Source: DASQZT01 sp963728965
Lineage (GTDB): Bacteria > Acidobacteriota > Terriglobia > Bryobacterales > Bryobacteraceae
Length of the DNA stretch: 64,000 nucleotides
Direction of reading: 5' to 3'
NCBI GenBank assembly: GCA_963728965.1
Contig: CAVSMH010000008.1
Location: 310,001 to 374,000, forward strand
Shown in pieces: positions 18,021 through 26,735 of this stretch. Under the pieces are notes generated by a model. That model did no database searches and was not told the origin of the DNA. It worked only from the letters and a program-made list of their open reading frames with translations. The position numbers and the translations under genes are program-made. Every line of letters begins with the position of its first letter. The first letter of the stretch is position 1.

Positions 18021-19180
18021 ACGAAATCCGGGTGAACCGGAAGGCGGCGGACCGGGTCGCCTCCGGGCACCCGTGGATATTTGCCAGCGACGTGACGGAC
18101 CGGGACGGGGCGGAACCCGGGGCGGCGGTGAAAGTCACCGACGGGCGCGGGCGGGCGCTGGGCACGGCGCACTACAGTTCCAGCTCGCAAATCTCCTTGC
18201 GGATGCTTTCGCGGCAGGTGATGCCGGTGGGGCGGGAGTTTTACGCGGAACGGCTGCGCGCCGCCCAAGGACATCGCCAGAGGGTGGTGGCCGATACGGA
18301 TGCCTACCGCGTGGCGCACGCGGAAGGGGACCTGCTGCCGGGGCTGATTGTGGACCGGTACGCGGACTACCTGGTGATGCAGACGCTCGACCAGGGGATG
18401 GATGCGGACAAGGCGGAGATCGCGGCGGCGCTGGCGGAGATGTTCACGCCGCGGGGCATAGTGGCGCGCAACGACGCAGCGGTTCGGATCAAGGAGCAGT
18501 TGCCGCTGGAGAGCGCGGTCCTGTTGGGGGACGTGCCGGAGACGGTGACGGTGCGGGTGAACGGGCTGACGCTGTGCGCGGACCTGCTGCGGGGGCAGAA
18601 GACCGGCATATTTCTGGATCAGCGGGAGAACTACCTGGCGGCGGCGCGATACGCCGGGGGAGGCAGCGCGCTCGACTGCTTCACCTCGACGGGCGGGTTT
18701 GCGCTGCACCTGGCGGGGCGCTGCGATTCGGTGGAAGGGGCGGACAGCTCGGCGGCGGCACTGGCCACGGCGCGGGCGAACGCGCAGGCGAACGGGATCG
18801 GCAACGTGGAGTTCCGCGAAGCGGACGCGTTCGACCTGCTGGCGGGGTACGCGTCGGCACGGCGGAGTTTCTCGCTGGTGGTGCTGGATCCGCCGGCGTT
18901 TGCGAAATCGCGGCAGTCGGTGGAGGCGGCCGCGCGGGGGTACAAGGAGATCAATCTGCGGGCGCTGCGGCTGCTGCGGCCGGGAGGGATCCTGGTGACC
19001 TGCTCGTGCTCGCATCACATGAGCGAGGCGATGCTGCTGGAGGTAGTGGCGGAGGCATCGCTCGATGCGAACCGGACGCTGCGGGTGCTGGAGCGGCGCA
19101 CGCAGGCACAGGATCATCCCATTCTGCTGACGGTGCCGGAGACGCACTACCTGAAGTGCCTGATCGTGGAAGTGGTGTAG
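18017..19180 (+). CDS. Class I rRNA large-subunit methyltransferase, RlmI-like
   Basis: A 387-residue protein. An N-terminal PUA domain (about 1-75, NRKAADRVASGHPWIFASDV) is followed by an EEHEE-type linker domain and a Rossmann SAM-binding domain (about 185-385) with LDCFTSTGGFALHLA as motif I, ADSSAAALATARANA, and the catalytic-type LVVLDPPAFAKS loop (about 295). The family methylates a cytosine at C5 of 23S rRNA. A Cys pair (VTCSCSHHM) near 335 fits the m5C methyltransferase C-terminal motif. It is the last gene of the heat-shock operon and its stop is 7 nt from the convergent oxidase gene. Confidence 0.88.
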   Translation: MNEIRVNRKAADRVASGHPWIFASDVTDRDGAEPGAAVKVTDGRGRALGTAHYSSSSQISLRMLSRQVMPVGREFYAERLRAAQGHRQRVVADTDAYRVAHAEGDLLPGLIVDRYADYLVMQTLDQGMDADKAEIAAALAEMFTPRGIVARNDAAVRIKEQLPLESAVLLGDVPETVTVRVNGLTLCADLLRGQKTGIFLDQRENYLAAARYAGGGSALDCFTSTGGFALHLAGRCDSVEGADSSAAALATARANAQANGIGNVEFREADAFDLLAGYASARRSFSLVVLDPPAFAKSRQSVEAAARGYKEINLRALRLLRPGGILVTCSCSHHMSEAMLLEVVAEASLDANRTLRVLERRTQAQDHPILLTVPETHYLKCLIVEVV

Positions 19181-19187
19181 CGGGGGC

Positions 19188-20321
19188 CTACCAGAGGACG
19201 GTGCGATCGATGCTGGCGAGGGTAGGGCGGCCGGTGAGCGCCATGGCCATTTCGAATTCGCGGCGGAGGATGCGGACGACGCGGGTGACGCCGGGGGCGC
19301 CGGCGACACCGAGGCCCCAGAGGTAGGGGCGGCCGATCTGCACGGCGGCGGCACCGAGGGCCAGCGCCTTGAGGACGTCGGTGCCGCGGCGGATGCCGCC
19401 ATCGACGAGGACGGGCACGCGGCCGGCGACGGCAGTTACGACGGCGGGCAAGGCATCGATGGTGGCGGGGACGGTGTCGAGGTTGCGGGCGCCGTGGTTG
19501 GACACGATGATGCCGGCGACGGCGGCTTTGACGGCGATGGCGGCGTCGCCGGGATTGAGCACGCCTTTGAGGAGCACGGGGCGGCGCGCGAAGGAGCGCA
19601 GCCAGTCGATGTCTTTCCAGGTGAGGGAGGGGTCCAGGTAGTCCTTGCCCATGAGGTTGGGCAGGGCGCGCTCGGGGAGGGAACGGCTGGCGCGCTGTTC
19701 GCGGTTACGGGCGCCGAAGGTAGGGGAATCGACGGTGACGCAGAGGGCGCGGCAGCCGGCATCCTCGGCGCGCTGGACGAGGTTGCGGGTGAAGCCGCGG
19801 TCCTTCTGCACGTAGAGCTGAAACCAGACGGGGCGGGAAGCGGCGCGGGCGATATCTTCGACGCGCAGGGAAGCACTGCTGCTGATGACGTAGGTGATAT
19901 CGGCGGCGGCGGCGCCCTGAACGGCGGCCAGTTCGCCCTGGGGGTGGATGAGTTTCTGCCCGCCGGTGGGGGCGAGCAGGATGGGGAAGGCCATTTCGAG
20001 GCCGAACAGGGATACGCGGGTGTCGAGCCGGGAGACATCCACGAGGACGCGGGGCTTGAGGCGGAGATGCTCGTAGGCTTGGTGGTTCCAGCGGAGGGTA
20101 ATCTCGTCGGCGGCGCCGCCTTCGATGCGCTCCCAGGCGGCATGGGCGACCTGGCGGCGGGCCGCGGCTTCGAAATCGAACAAGGACAGGAGGGAGTCGA
20201 GATCGAGCTTGCCGGTGCGGTCCTGGGCCTCGGCGGCGCGCACGGCGGCGAAGGCGAGGGTGGACGCCAGCAGATCGCGGCGGGAGGGGCTACTGGGGGA
20301 GCTCGACGGCGGGAGTGGCAA
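19188..20321 (-). CDS. FMN-dependent alpha-hydroxy-acid oxidase/dehydrogenase with Tat-like signal
   Basis: A 377-residue TIM-barrel flavoprotein of the lactate/glycolate oxidase family. Visible motifs: PILLAPTGGQKL, the FMN-binding WFQLYVQKDRG, VTVDSPTFGARN, and the active-site segment IIVSNHGARNLD whose His is the catalytic base; DGGIRRGTDVLKALALGA binds the FMN phosphate. The N-terminus has RRDLLASTLAFAAVRAAEA, a Tat-type signal, so the enzyme may be exported with bound FMN. The start lies 32 nt inside the 3' end of uvrC, implying translational coupling. The 2-hydroxy-acid substrate cannot be read from the sequence. Confidence 0.87.
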   Translation of the reverse strand: MPLPPSSSPSSPSRRDLLASTLAFAAVRAAEAQDRTGKLDLDSLLSLFDFEAAARRQVAHAAWERIEGGAADEITLRWNHQAYEHLRLKPRVLVDVSRLDTRVSLFGLEMAFPILLAPTGGQKLIHPQGELAAVQGAAAADITYVISSSASLRVEDIARAASRPVWFQLYVQKDRGFTRNLVQRAEDAGCRALCVTVDSPTFGARNREQRASRSLPERALPNLMGKDYLDPSLTWKDIDWLRSFARRPVLLKGVLNPGDAAIAVKAAVAGIIVSNHGARNLDTVPATIDALPAVVTAVAGRVPVLVDGGIRRGTDVLKALALGAAAVQIGRPYLWGLGVAGAPGVTRVVRILRREFEMAMALTGRPTLASIDRTVLW

Positions 20322-22104
20322 AGTGCTCCTTCACGCGCCGGGCGGCGGCGCGACCAACGACGGCGGCGAGGGCGTCTTCGGAAGCGGCCCGCACGAGCTC
20401 GGAGCTGCCGAATTCCTTGAGCAGCTTCTGCACGGTCCGGGCGCCGACGCCCTTGACGGCATCGAGCTCGGAAGTAAGCTGGCGCGCGTTGCGCCGGGAA
20501 CGGTGAAAGGTGACGGCGAAGCGATGGGCCTCGTCGCGGATGGATTGGATGAGGTGCAGGATGGGCGAGAAGCGGTCGAGCACCACGGGTTCATCCTCCT
20601 GCCCGTGGACGAAGATGATCTCCTCGCGCTTGGCGATGGAAGCCAGCGGCTGATCGCTGATGCCCAAGGCTTCGAGGGCATCGGCGGCGGCGTGCAACTG
20701 TCCGAGGCCGCCATCGATCAGGACGAGGCCGGGGAGAGGGCGGTTCTCCTCTTGGAGGCGGGCATAGCGGCGGGTGACGACTTCGCGCATGCTGGCGAAA
20801 TCGTCGTTGCCCACCACGGTGCGGATGATGAACTTGCGGTAGTCGGCCTTCTTCATGCGGCCCTCTTCCCAAACGACCATGCTGGCCACCTTGTCGGTGC
20901 CCTGAATGTGGGAGATGTCGAAGCACTCGATGCGGGCGGGGGCGTCGGGCAGGTTGAGGGCGTCCTGCAAGGCCTCCTGAATGGCGCGGGAAGAAGGTTT
21001 GAGGACGCGGAAGCGCGCGTCGAAGGAGTGTTTGGCGTTGGTTTCGACGAGGCCGAGCAGGGCCTTTTTCTGGCCGCGCTGCGGAGTGCGGATTTCGACG
21101 CGGCGGTTGCGTTTTTCGGAGAGCAGGTCCTGGAGCGCCTCGCGGTCTTCGAAATCGACGGGCACGTGGATCTCGCCGGGGATGTATAGCTGATCGAGGT
21201 AGATCTGGCCGAGCAGGGCGGAGAAGAACTGGGAGGGCTCGAAGGATTCCTGGTCTTCCCAGAAGAATTCGCGGCGGTCCACAATCTGTCCGTTGCGGAG
21301 GTGGAAGAGGTTGAGCGCGACCAGGGGGGGCTCGGCGTAGCAGGCGAAGATATCGACGTCGTCGCCTTTGGCGGCGGCCATTTTCTGGCGTTCTTCCATT
21401 TCTTCGACGGTGGCGAGGAGGTCGCGGAGGGAGGCGGCCTGTTCGAAGCGCATGGCGTCGGAGGCTTCGGTCATGCGGGCGCGGAGGCCGCGGGCGAGGT
21501 CGGAGTGGCGGCCTTCGAGGAAGAGTTTGACATCGCGCACGGCGGTGGCGTAGAGGTCGTCGGTGGTGAGGCCCAGCACGCACGGCCCGAGGCAGCGGTG
21601 GATATGGTATTGCAGGCAGGGTTTGGGATGGAAGCGGGTGAGGTCCACCTTGCAGGACGGTACCAGAAAGTGGCGATGGATGAAGTGCACCAGCCGGTGG
21701 GCGAGGTTGGCGGGAAAGTAGGGTCCGTAGTAGGTGGACCCGTCTTTGCGGAGGCGGCGGGTAACGTAGACGCGCGGGTATTTTTCGTGGGTGAGCTTGA
21801 CGTAGGGGTAGGTTTTGTCGTCGCGCAGGAGGATATTGAAGCGGGGCTTGTACTGCTTGATGAGATTGTTTTCGAGGGCGAGGGCTTCCTTTTCATTATC
21901 GACGAGGATGTAGTCGATATCGATGGCCTCGGAGATCAGGGTGCCGGTTTTGATGTCGGCGAGTTTATCTTCGGAGAAGTAGCTGCGCACGCGGTGGCGG
22001 AGGATCTTGGCTTTGCCGACGTAGATGACGCGCCCGCCGGCATCCTTATAGAGGTACACTCCGGGGGCGAGCGGAAGCTGGCCCACCTTTTCGCGGAGTT
22101 CCAT
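20290..22104 (-). CDS. uvrC: Excinuclease ABC subunit C
   Basis: A 604-residue protein. The N-terminal GIY-YIG nuclease (about 10-90) has GVYLYKDAGGRVIYVGKAK. It is followed by a Cys-containing segment, a UVR motif (about 200-235), the RNase H-like C-terminal nuclease (IECFDISHIQGTDKVASMVVW, VLIDGGLGQLHAA, and the late DEAHRFAVTFHR) and a helix-hairpin-helix end (LDAVKGVGARTVQKLLKEFG). UvrC makes both incisions in nucleotide excision repair. A TATAAT on the minus strand (22131-22126) about 20 nt before the ATG is a likely -10. Confidence 0.97.
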   Translation of the reverse strand: MELREKVGQLPLAPGVYLYKDAGGRVIYVGKAKILRHRVRSYFSEDKLADIKTGTLISEAIDIDYILVDNEKEALALENNLIKQYKPRFNILLRDDKTYPYVKLTHEKYPRVYVTRRLRKDGSTYYGPYFPANLAHRLVHFIHRHFLVPSCKVDLTRFHPKPCLQYHIHRCLGPCVLGLTTDDLYATAVRDVKLFLEGRHSDLARGLRARMTEASDAMRFEQAASLRDLLATVEEMEERQKMAAAKGDDVDIFACYAEPPLVALNLFHLRNGQIVDRREFFWEDQESFEPSQFFSALLGQIYLDQLYIPGEIHVPVDFEDREALQDLLSEKRNRRVEIRTPQRGQKKALLGLVETNAKHSFDARFRVLKPSSRAIQEALQDALNLPDAPARIECFDISHIQGTDKVASMVVWEEGRMKKADYRKFIIRTVVGNDDFASMREVVTRRYARLQEENRPLPGLVLIDGGLGQLHAAADALEALGISDQPLASIAKREEIIFVHGQEDEPVVLDRFSPILHLIQSIRDEAHRFAVTFHRSRRNARQLTSELDAVKGVGARTVQKLLKEFGSSELVRAASEDALAAVVGRAAARRVKEHFATPAVELPQ

Positions 22105-22195
22105 GGGAGGGGAAGTGGTGCTTCCATTATATCCCTGGGGCGCGGCGGGTTCGGGCGGCGCGGCCGGGCGGACCGCATGCTACGCTTGAGCTTTC

Positions 22196-22834
22196 ATGAA
22201 GACGGTGGGATTCGTTCTGATACTGGCAACCGCGGCCGCGGGCGCGGCGAGGGCCCAGTCCGGAGAGTGGAAGGACATCCTTCCGGACGAGAGTTTGAAG
22301 GGGTGGACGCGCATTCCGATTCCGCCGGTCAGCGGCGTGAATCCGAAGCTGCAATGGCGGGTGGAGGCGGGCGAACACGCGCTGGTATGCAGCGGCGACG
22401 GAGGGCACGAATGGCTGCGCTACGATCAGGAACTGGGCGACTTCGCGTTGCAGGTGGACTGGCGCTTCACGCCGCGCGGGCCCGAGGAGAGGCGCTATAA
22501 CAGTGGGGTGGGGATCCGGCTCTCGCGGTACGGGGAACTGTGGCTGCAGGCGCAGACCGGGCTGGCGGGGGCGTACCTGTTCGGGGAGAACTTCAGCGAT
22601 GGGGCGATCCAGCGGGTCAACCTGAGCAAGCAGATGAAAGAGAACCGCGTGAAACCGGCGGGGGAGTGGAACCACTTCGAGATTCGGGTGGAGGGCGACC
22701 GGGTGAGCCTGGCGGTGAACGGCGCGGTGGTGAGCGAACTGGGGGGAGTGGGGTTGCGGCGCGGGTACATCGGCCTGGAGGCGGAAGGCTACGAGATCAC
22801 CTTTCGGAACCTGAAACTACGATCTTTGCCGTAG
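22196..22834 (+). CDS. Exported DUF1080 (3-keto-disaccharide hydrolase-like) protein
   Basis: A 212-residue protein: Sec signal (MKTVGFVLILATAAAGAARA) then a concanavalin-like jelly roll of the DUF1080 family. Family landmarks are SLKGWTR near the start, the WRVEAGEHALVCSG strand, LGDFALQVDWRFTP, YNSGVGIRL, EWNHFEIRVEGDRVSLAVNG and EITFRNLKLRSL at the end. Members of this family cleave 3-keto-glycosides or simply bind sugars. The ATG has no ribosome site; TACGCT (22181-22186) sits 9 nt upstream, so the mRNA may be leaderless. It shares the intergenic region with divergent uvrC. Confidence 0.85.
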   Translation: MKTVGFVLILATAAAGAARAQSGEWKDILPDESLKGWTRIPIPPVSGVNPKLQWRVEAGEHALVCSGDGGHEWLRYDQELGDFALQVDWRFTPRGPEERRYNSGVGIRLSRYGELWLQAQTGLAGAYLFGENFSDGAIQRVNLSKQMKENRVKPAGEWNHFEIRVEGDRVSLAVNGAVVSELGGVGLRRGYIGLEAEGYEITFRNLKLRSLP

Positions 22835-23033
22835 TGGCGGCGGCGGAACGCCGCGGGGGCAACGGAGCCCTGTTCCAAAAAGCACACCCCAGCGAGCGGA
22901 TTTGTGTACCGGTTCGCGATTCGAATGTCTTCAGGCATCGCAGCGGTATTTCTCCGTGATAGTGTACAGCCGACGCGTCGGGCGACGGGCCGGAAGCGGG
23001 CCGTTTCCAGGCGTTGAAACGGAGGAACCCAAA

Positions 23034-23750
23034 TTGAGCGATCGGGACGAGTCCGGAAAACGGCTTCTCATGCGAGGGGCCGGGTTCAGAGTGGCATGCC
23101 ACCTTTCGATGGCGGCGCTCACAATGATCGCGGTTCCACTGCCGGGCATGGCTACGATCATCTCGGGAGAGGTAACCGGGGGAACCGCATTCAACAACGG
23201 AGGGACATTCGTCAAGCTGACGCCTCCGCTACCCAATCCCTTCAAAACGCCCAACAGCGTGGGAAACGACACCTTCCAGAGCTTCAACCTGTTCGGGTTC
23301 GACGAGGATCAGAACATCGTGCTGCCGGGTCCGCTGGCGGTGGATGTAGGGACGAGCCCGCTAGCGGCGGGTACGGTGGTGGCAAGCCACTATGTTTTTT
23401 TCGATCCGACGTCCGGTTCGATCGTCGGTACGGTGAATTTCAATTCGGACGTATTGGCGGTCATCACCAGCACGGGGAACCTGGCGGCCAGCGATTTTCT
23501 CCTCAACACGGGCGTGGACTACCTGAATCCGGGCTTGCGCGGACTGGAAGGGGGGGATTCGGTGACGATCAGCGGGCCGCGACAGATCCGGTTTGCCACG
23601 ACGGCGAGCACGCCCGGGGATTACGTGCGGGTGCTGACGGCGTTCTCGCCGCCGACCGCGGTGCCGGAACCTTCGAGCGAGATCCTGCTGGGAAGCGGGC
23701 TGACGTTATGGATGGTGCGGATGCGGCGTAGGAGCGGTATGGCACAATAG
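23034..23750 (+). CDS. PEP-CTERM-anchored exported protein
   Basis: About 238 residues from a TTG at 23034, selected because GGAGG lies about 8 nt upstream; ATG 23070 is the next candidate. The signal peptide hydrophobic stretch is CHLSMAALTMIAVPLPGMA. The mature domain (SGEVTGGTAFNNGGTFVKL ... VASHYVFFDPTSGSIVG ... DSVTISGPRQIRF) is low in charge, rich in beta strands and of no recognised family. The C-terminus is a textbook PEP-CTERM sorting signal: VPEPSSEILLGSGLTLWM followed by VRMRRRS. It should be processed by an exosortase, none of which is in the window. It lies between two DUF1080 genes. Confidence 0.82.
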   Translation: MSDRDESGKRLLMRGAGFRVACHLSMAALTMIAVPLPGMATIISGEVTGGTAFNNGGTFVKLTPPLPNPFKTPNSVGNDTFQSFNLFGFDEDQNIVLPGPLAVDVGTSPLAAGTVVASHYVFFDPTSGSIVGTVNFNSDVLAVITSTGNLAASDFLLNTGVDYLNPGLRGLEGGDSVTISGPRQIRFATTASTPGDYVRVLTAFSPPTAVPEPSSEILLGSGLTLWMVRMRRRSGMAQ

Positions 23751-23755
23751 TGGCC

Positions 23756-24571
23756 ATGTCGCATGTATTGCGGGCGGGGGCGCTGGCGTGGGCAGCGGTG
23801 GTGCTGGCCGGCGTCGCGGCCGCCGCCGATAATCAAGTCACGCCGCGGGAGAAGGCGGCGGGGTGGGTACTGCTGTTCGACGGCAAGACGTACGCCGGGT
23901 GGGAGGATCCCACGAAGAAATCGCCGCCGGGCGATTCGTTCACGATCGAAGACGGCTGCCTGAAGGCGACGTCGCACCCGCGGATCACCGAAGACCTGTT
24001 CACGAAGAACGCCTACGGCAATTTCGAACTGGAATTCGCGTGGAAGATTTCGCCGCGGGGCAACAGCGGCGTGAAGTATCGCATACAGGACCGGGTATTT
24101 CTGCGGGCCGAGCCGATGCCGAGGTTCGAGGACGTGGTGAACGCCTCGATGAAGGACCGGCGGGCGGATCGACCGGCGGAGGGCCAGGACTATGTGATCG
24201 GGTTCGAATACCAGATCACCGACAACGGCGCCAATCCGGACGCGGTGGGCCACGGGGCGATGCACCAGGCGGGAGCGCTGTACGATATGTTCGCGGCGCG
24301 GAAGGACGCCACGTTGGCGGTAGGCGAGTTCAACCAGGCGCGGATTGTGGTGAAGGGCGACCATTTCGAGCACTGGCTGAACGGGCAGAAGGTGGCGGAG
24401 GGCAGTTTGAAATCGCCGGCGGTGGCGAAGAGCGTGGCGAAACGGTGGGGGACGGAATCGCCGGTGTACCACCTGCTGGCGGATCAGCCGAAGAAGCGCT
24501 GTCCGATTTCGCTGCAGAACCACGGGGACGAGGCGTGGTTCAAGAACATCCGGGTGCGGGAGCTGAAGTAG
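23756..24571 (+). CDS. Exported DUF1080 protein, second copy
   Basis: About 271 residues from ATG 23756 (a GTG at 23750 overlapping the previous stop is possible). Signal peptide: VLRAGALAWAAVVLAGVAAA. The jelly-roll carries GWVLLFDGKTYAGWEDP, FELEFAWKISPRGNSGVKYR, EYQITDNGANPDA, VGEFNQARIVVKGDHFEHWL and ISLQNHGDEAWFKNIRVREL, all typical of DUF1080 / 3-keto-disaccharide hydrolases. The first copy (22196) is shorter and distant, so this is not a recent duplication. A CACAAT 7 nt before the ATG may be a -10. Its last 32 nt overlap the convergent MDR gene. Confidence 0.88.
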   Translation: MSHVLRAGALAWAAVVLAGVAAAADNQVTPREKAAGWVLLFDGKTYAGWEDPTKKSPPGDSFTIEDGCLKATSHPRITEDLFTKNAYGNFELEFAWKISPRGNSGVKYRIQDRVFLRAEPMPRFEDVVNASMKDRRADRPAEGQDYVIGFEYQITDNGANPDAVGHGAMHQAGALYDMFAARKDATLAVGEFNQARIVVKGDHFEHWLNGQKVAEGSLKSPAVAKSVAKRWGTESPVYHLLADQPKKRCPISLQNHGDEAWFKNIRVRELK

Positions 24572-25691
24572 GGCCGGGGATTGGCGGTGTTCCGCAGGTA
24601 CGGGGCCGGATTGCGATCACGTTTTTGATTCCGCCGCCGTGAATGGCTTCGCGAAATGCGGTGATGGGGTGGCGGCCGGTGAGGATCGCGGCGAGCGCCC
24701 CGGGCCATTGCGCGTGGAATGTGGACAGGTCGCGGATGGCGGCGGCGAAGGCATCGGGGCCGGCATTCACGGTGCCCACGATCACCTGGTTGCGAACGAC
24801 CAGGCGCAGCAGGAGGCGGTGCAGGTCGAGCGAAAGCGGCTGGCCGGCGGGGGGCACGCCGGTGAAGACGAAGACGCCGTTGGGGCCGAGGAACGGGAGC
24901 AGGTCGAAGGCGGTCTGGGCGGCGCCCATAGCTTCATAGACCACATCGATTTGGCCGGTTTGGGCGGCGAATTCGCGGGCGCCGGTTTCTTGTGAAGAGA
25001 GGTAGCGTGCGCCGATGGCTTGGGCGATGGCGGCCTTGGGATTGGGCGCCGGGGAGCGGGAGTAAACCCAGGTATCGAATCCGGCCGCGCGGAACCGCAT
25101 GGCGCCCAGCAGGCCTACGGGACCGGCGCCGAGCACGACGGCGGTGCGGCGGGGCTTCGGCCAGGGCAGGCGGGCATCGATGGCCTGGAACTGGAACCAG
25201 GCTTTTTGGGCGATGGTGAGCGGCTCGACCAGCACCGCGACATGGCGCAATTCGGGGGGGATCAGGTAGAGGAAGCGAGCCTCTTCGAGGACGTACTCGG
25301 TCATGAAGCCGTGCATGCCGAGGATGCCGCGCTCGCGGTAGTGTCCGGTATGGCAAAAATCCTGACGGCCGGCGCGGCAGGGGAGGCAGGCGGGGTCGGG
25401 GCACGGTTGGCGGACGACGGGGACGACGAGGTCGCCGGGGCGGAACGAGGAGACCGCGCCGCCGGTTTCGACGACCTCGGCGAGGGATTCGTGGCCGAGG
25501 ATGAAATGGTCGCTGCCCGCGGGGGGGCGCCCGAACCGGAAGTCGCAGAGTTCGCGATCGGTTCCACACACGCCGATTTCGAGGATCCGTAGCTTGAGGT
25601 GGCCGGGGGATGTAAGGGAGGGCTCGGGGTGTTCGATGAGGCGCACCTCGCGGGCGGCGGGGAAGACGGCGACGGCTTGCATCTCCTCCAT
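24540..25691 (-). CDS. Zinc-type MDR dehydrogenase, glucose 1-dehydrogenase-like
   Basis: A 383-residue medium-chain dehydrogenase. Catalytic zinc ligands appear in GVCGTDRELCDF (Cys) and GHESLAEVVE (His-Glu). A structural-zinc segment is present but altered (RQPCPDPACLPCRAGRQDFC). The Rossmann motif is VVLGAGPVGLLGAMRFRAAG (about 195-214), followed by WVYSRSPAPNPKAA. The C-terminal GIKNVIAI matches the glucose-dehydrogenase subfamily (GDH_C). It probably oxidises an aldose or polyol with NAD(P). ATG codons at 25691 and 25682 are both possible starts. The 3' end overlaps the DUF1080 gene antisense by 32 nt. Confidence 0.85.
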   Translation of the reverse strand: MEEMQAVAVFPAAREVRLIEHPEPSLTSPGHLKLRILEIGVCGTDRELCDFRFGRPPAGSDHFILGHESLAEVVETGGAVSSFRPGDLVVPVVRQPCPDPACLPCRAGRQDFCHTGHYRERGILGMHGFMTEYVLEEARFLYLIPPELRHVAVLVEPLTIAQKAWFQFQAIDARLPWPKPRRTAVVLGAGPVGLLGAMRFRAAGFDTWVYSRSPAPNPKAAIAQAIGARYLSSQETGAREFAAQTGQIDVVYEAMGAAQTAFDLLPFLGPNGVFVFTGVPPAGQPLSLDLHRLLLRLVVRNQVIVGTVNAGPDAFAAAIRDLSTFHAQWPGALAAILTGRHPITAFREAIHGGGIKNVIAIRPRTCGTPPIPGPTSAPAPGCS

Positions 25692-25781
25692 TGGAGCGCA
25701 GGTGGCGGCGGGTGGGGGGCCGGCGAGTGGTGGCCCTGCCCTACTGGATTTTCGCGGACCGCCGATAGTTCAGTGGAGATC

Positions 25782-26735
25782 ATGCTGCTGACGGAAGCCT
25801 ACCCGGCAGCCCGGCGCGACCTGGTGCGGATCGCGGCAAGGGGCAGGTCCTTTTGGGTGGACCGGGGTCGAAACGGCGAGTTCTGGACGCACGTGGACCG
25901 GGGCGAATGGGAGCCGGGCACGTTTGACATCTTCGACCGTTTCATCGATCGGGAGAGCGCGTATCTCGACTTGGGCGCCTGGATCGGTCCCACGGTCTTA
26001 TACGGGTGCGGGTTGGCGAAGGCGGTGTACGCGGTGGAGCCCGACCCGATTGCGGGGGCGGAGCTGGGGCGGAATCTGGGCTTGAACCGGCCGCTGACGG
26101 AGAACGTCCACGTATACCCCCTGTGTCTGGCGCCGAAATCGGGCACGGTATGGTTTGGCAGCGAGGGAGAGGGCGGCGATTCGCAGTCGAGCCTGCTGTT
26201 CGGGAAGGGTAAGACGCGATGGACGGTGGAGGCACGGACTTTTGAAGACCTGGTAGGCGAGGCGGGCATCGGGCGGTGCGGATTCATCAAGATGGACATC
26301 GAAGGCGGCGAATATGGGGTGCTGCCGGGAATGCTCGGGTATCTGCGCCGGCATCGTCCGACGCTGTACCTGTCGCTGCACCCCGCCTTTCTGGTTCCGG
26401 CACGGGGGCCGGGCTGGGCGGCGAAAGTGCTGCGGGGGTTGGTCAGCGTGGCGACGACGGCGTGGGTATTGGGGCGGCTTCGCTTCTACCGGCACGTGTA
26501 CGACGAGAAAGGGCGGGAGGTCACACTGGCAGGGCTGTGGCGGCACGCGCGCGGATTTCTATCGATCGTGGCAACGGATCGCGAGTGGCTACAGACTGAA
26601 CGCTACGATGCTGCCGCCGGAAGGGGCTCCGTTCTTGCCGCCGCCACAGACAATGACGACGAATTCGCGGCCGCCGATTTCATAGATGGCGGGGGTGGCG
26701 TTGCCGGCGGCGGGGAGGACCGTCTCCCAGAGTAA
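25782..26735 (+). CDS. FkbM-family SAM-dependent methyltransferase
   Basis: Up to 317 residues from ATG 25782 with GGAG 4 nt before it. The methyltransferase fold is recognisable: YLDLGAWIGPTVLYGCGLA (motif I), YAVEPDPIAGAELGRNLGLN, then FIKMDIEGGEYGVLPGML, a hallmark of FkbM enzymes (about residues 165-185), which often methylate sugars or lipids. The recognisable domain ends near EWLQTERYD. The final roughly 45 residues are Gly/Ala/Asp-rich and are encoded opposite the last 147 nt of the PQQ dehydrogenase, so they may be read-through rather than selected sequence. Confidence 0.75.
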   Translation: MLLTEAYPAARRDLVRIAARGRSFWVDRGRNGEFWTHVDRGEWEPGTFDIFDRFIDRESAYLDLGAWIGPTVLYGCGLAKAVYAVEPDPIAGAELGRNLGLNRPLTENVHVYPLCLAPKSGTVWFGSEGEGGDSQSSLLFGKGKTRWTVEARTFEDLVGEAGIGRCGFIKMDIEGGEYGVLPGMLGYLRRHRPTLYLSLHPAFLVPARGPGWAAKVLRGLVSVATTAWVLGRLRFYRHVYDEKGREVTLAGLWRHARGFLSIVATDREWLQTERYDAAAGRGSVLAAATDNDDEFAAADFIDGGGGVAGGGEDRLPE

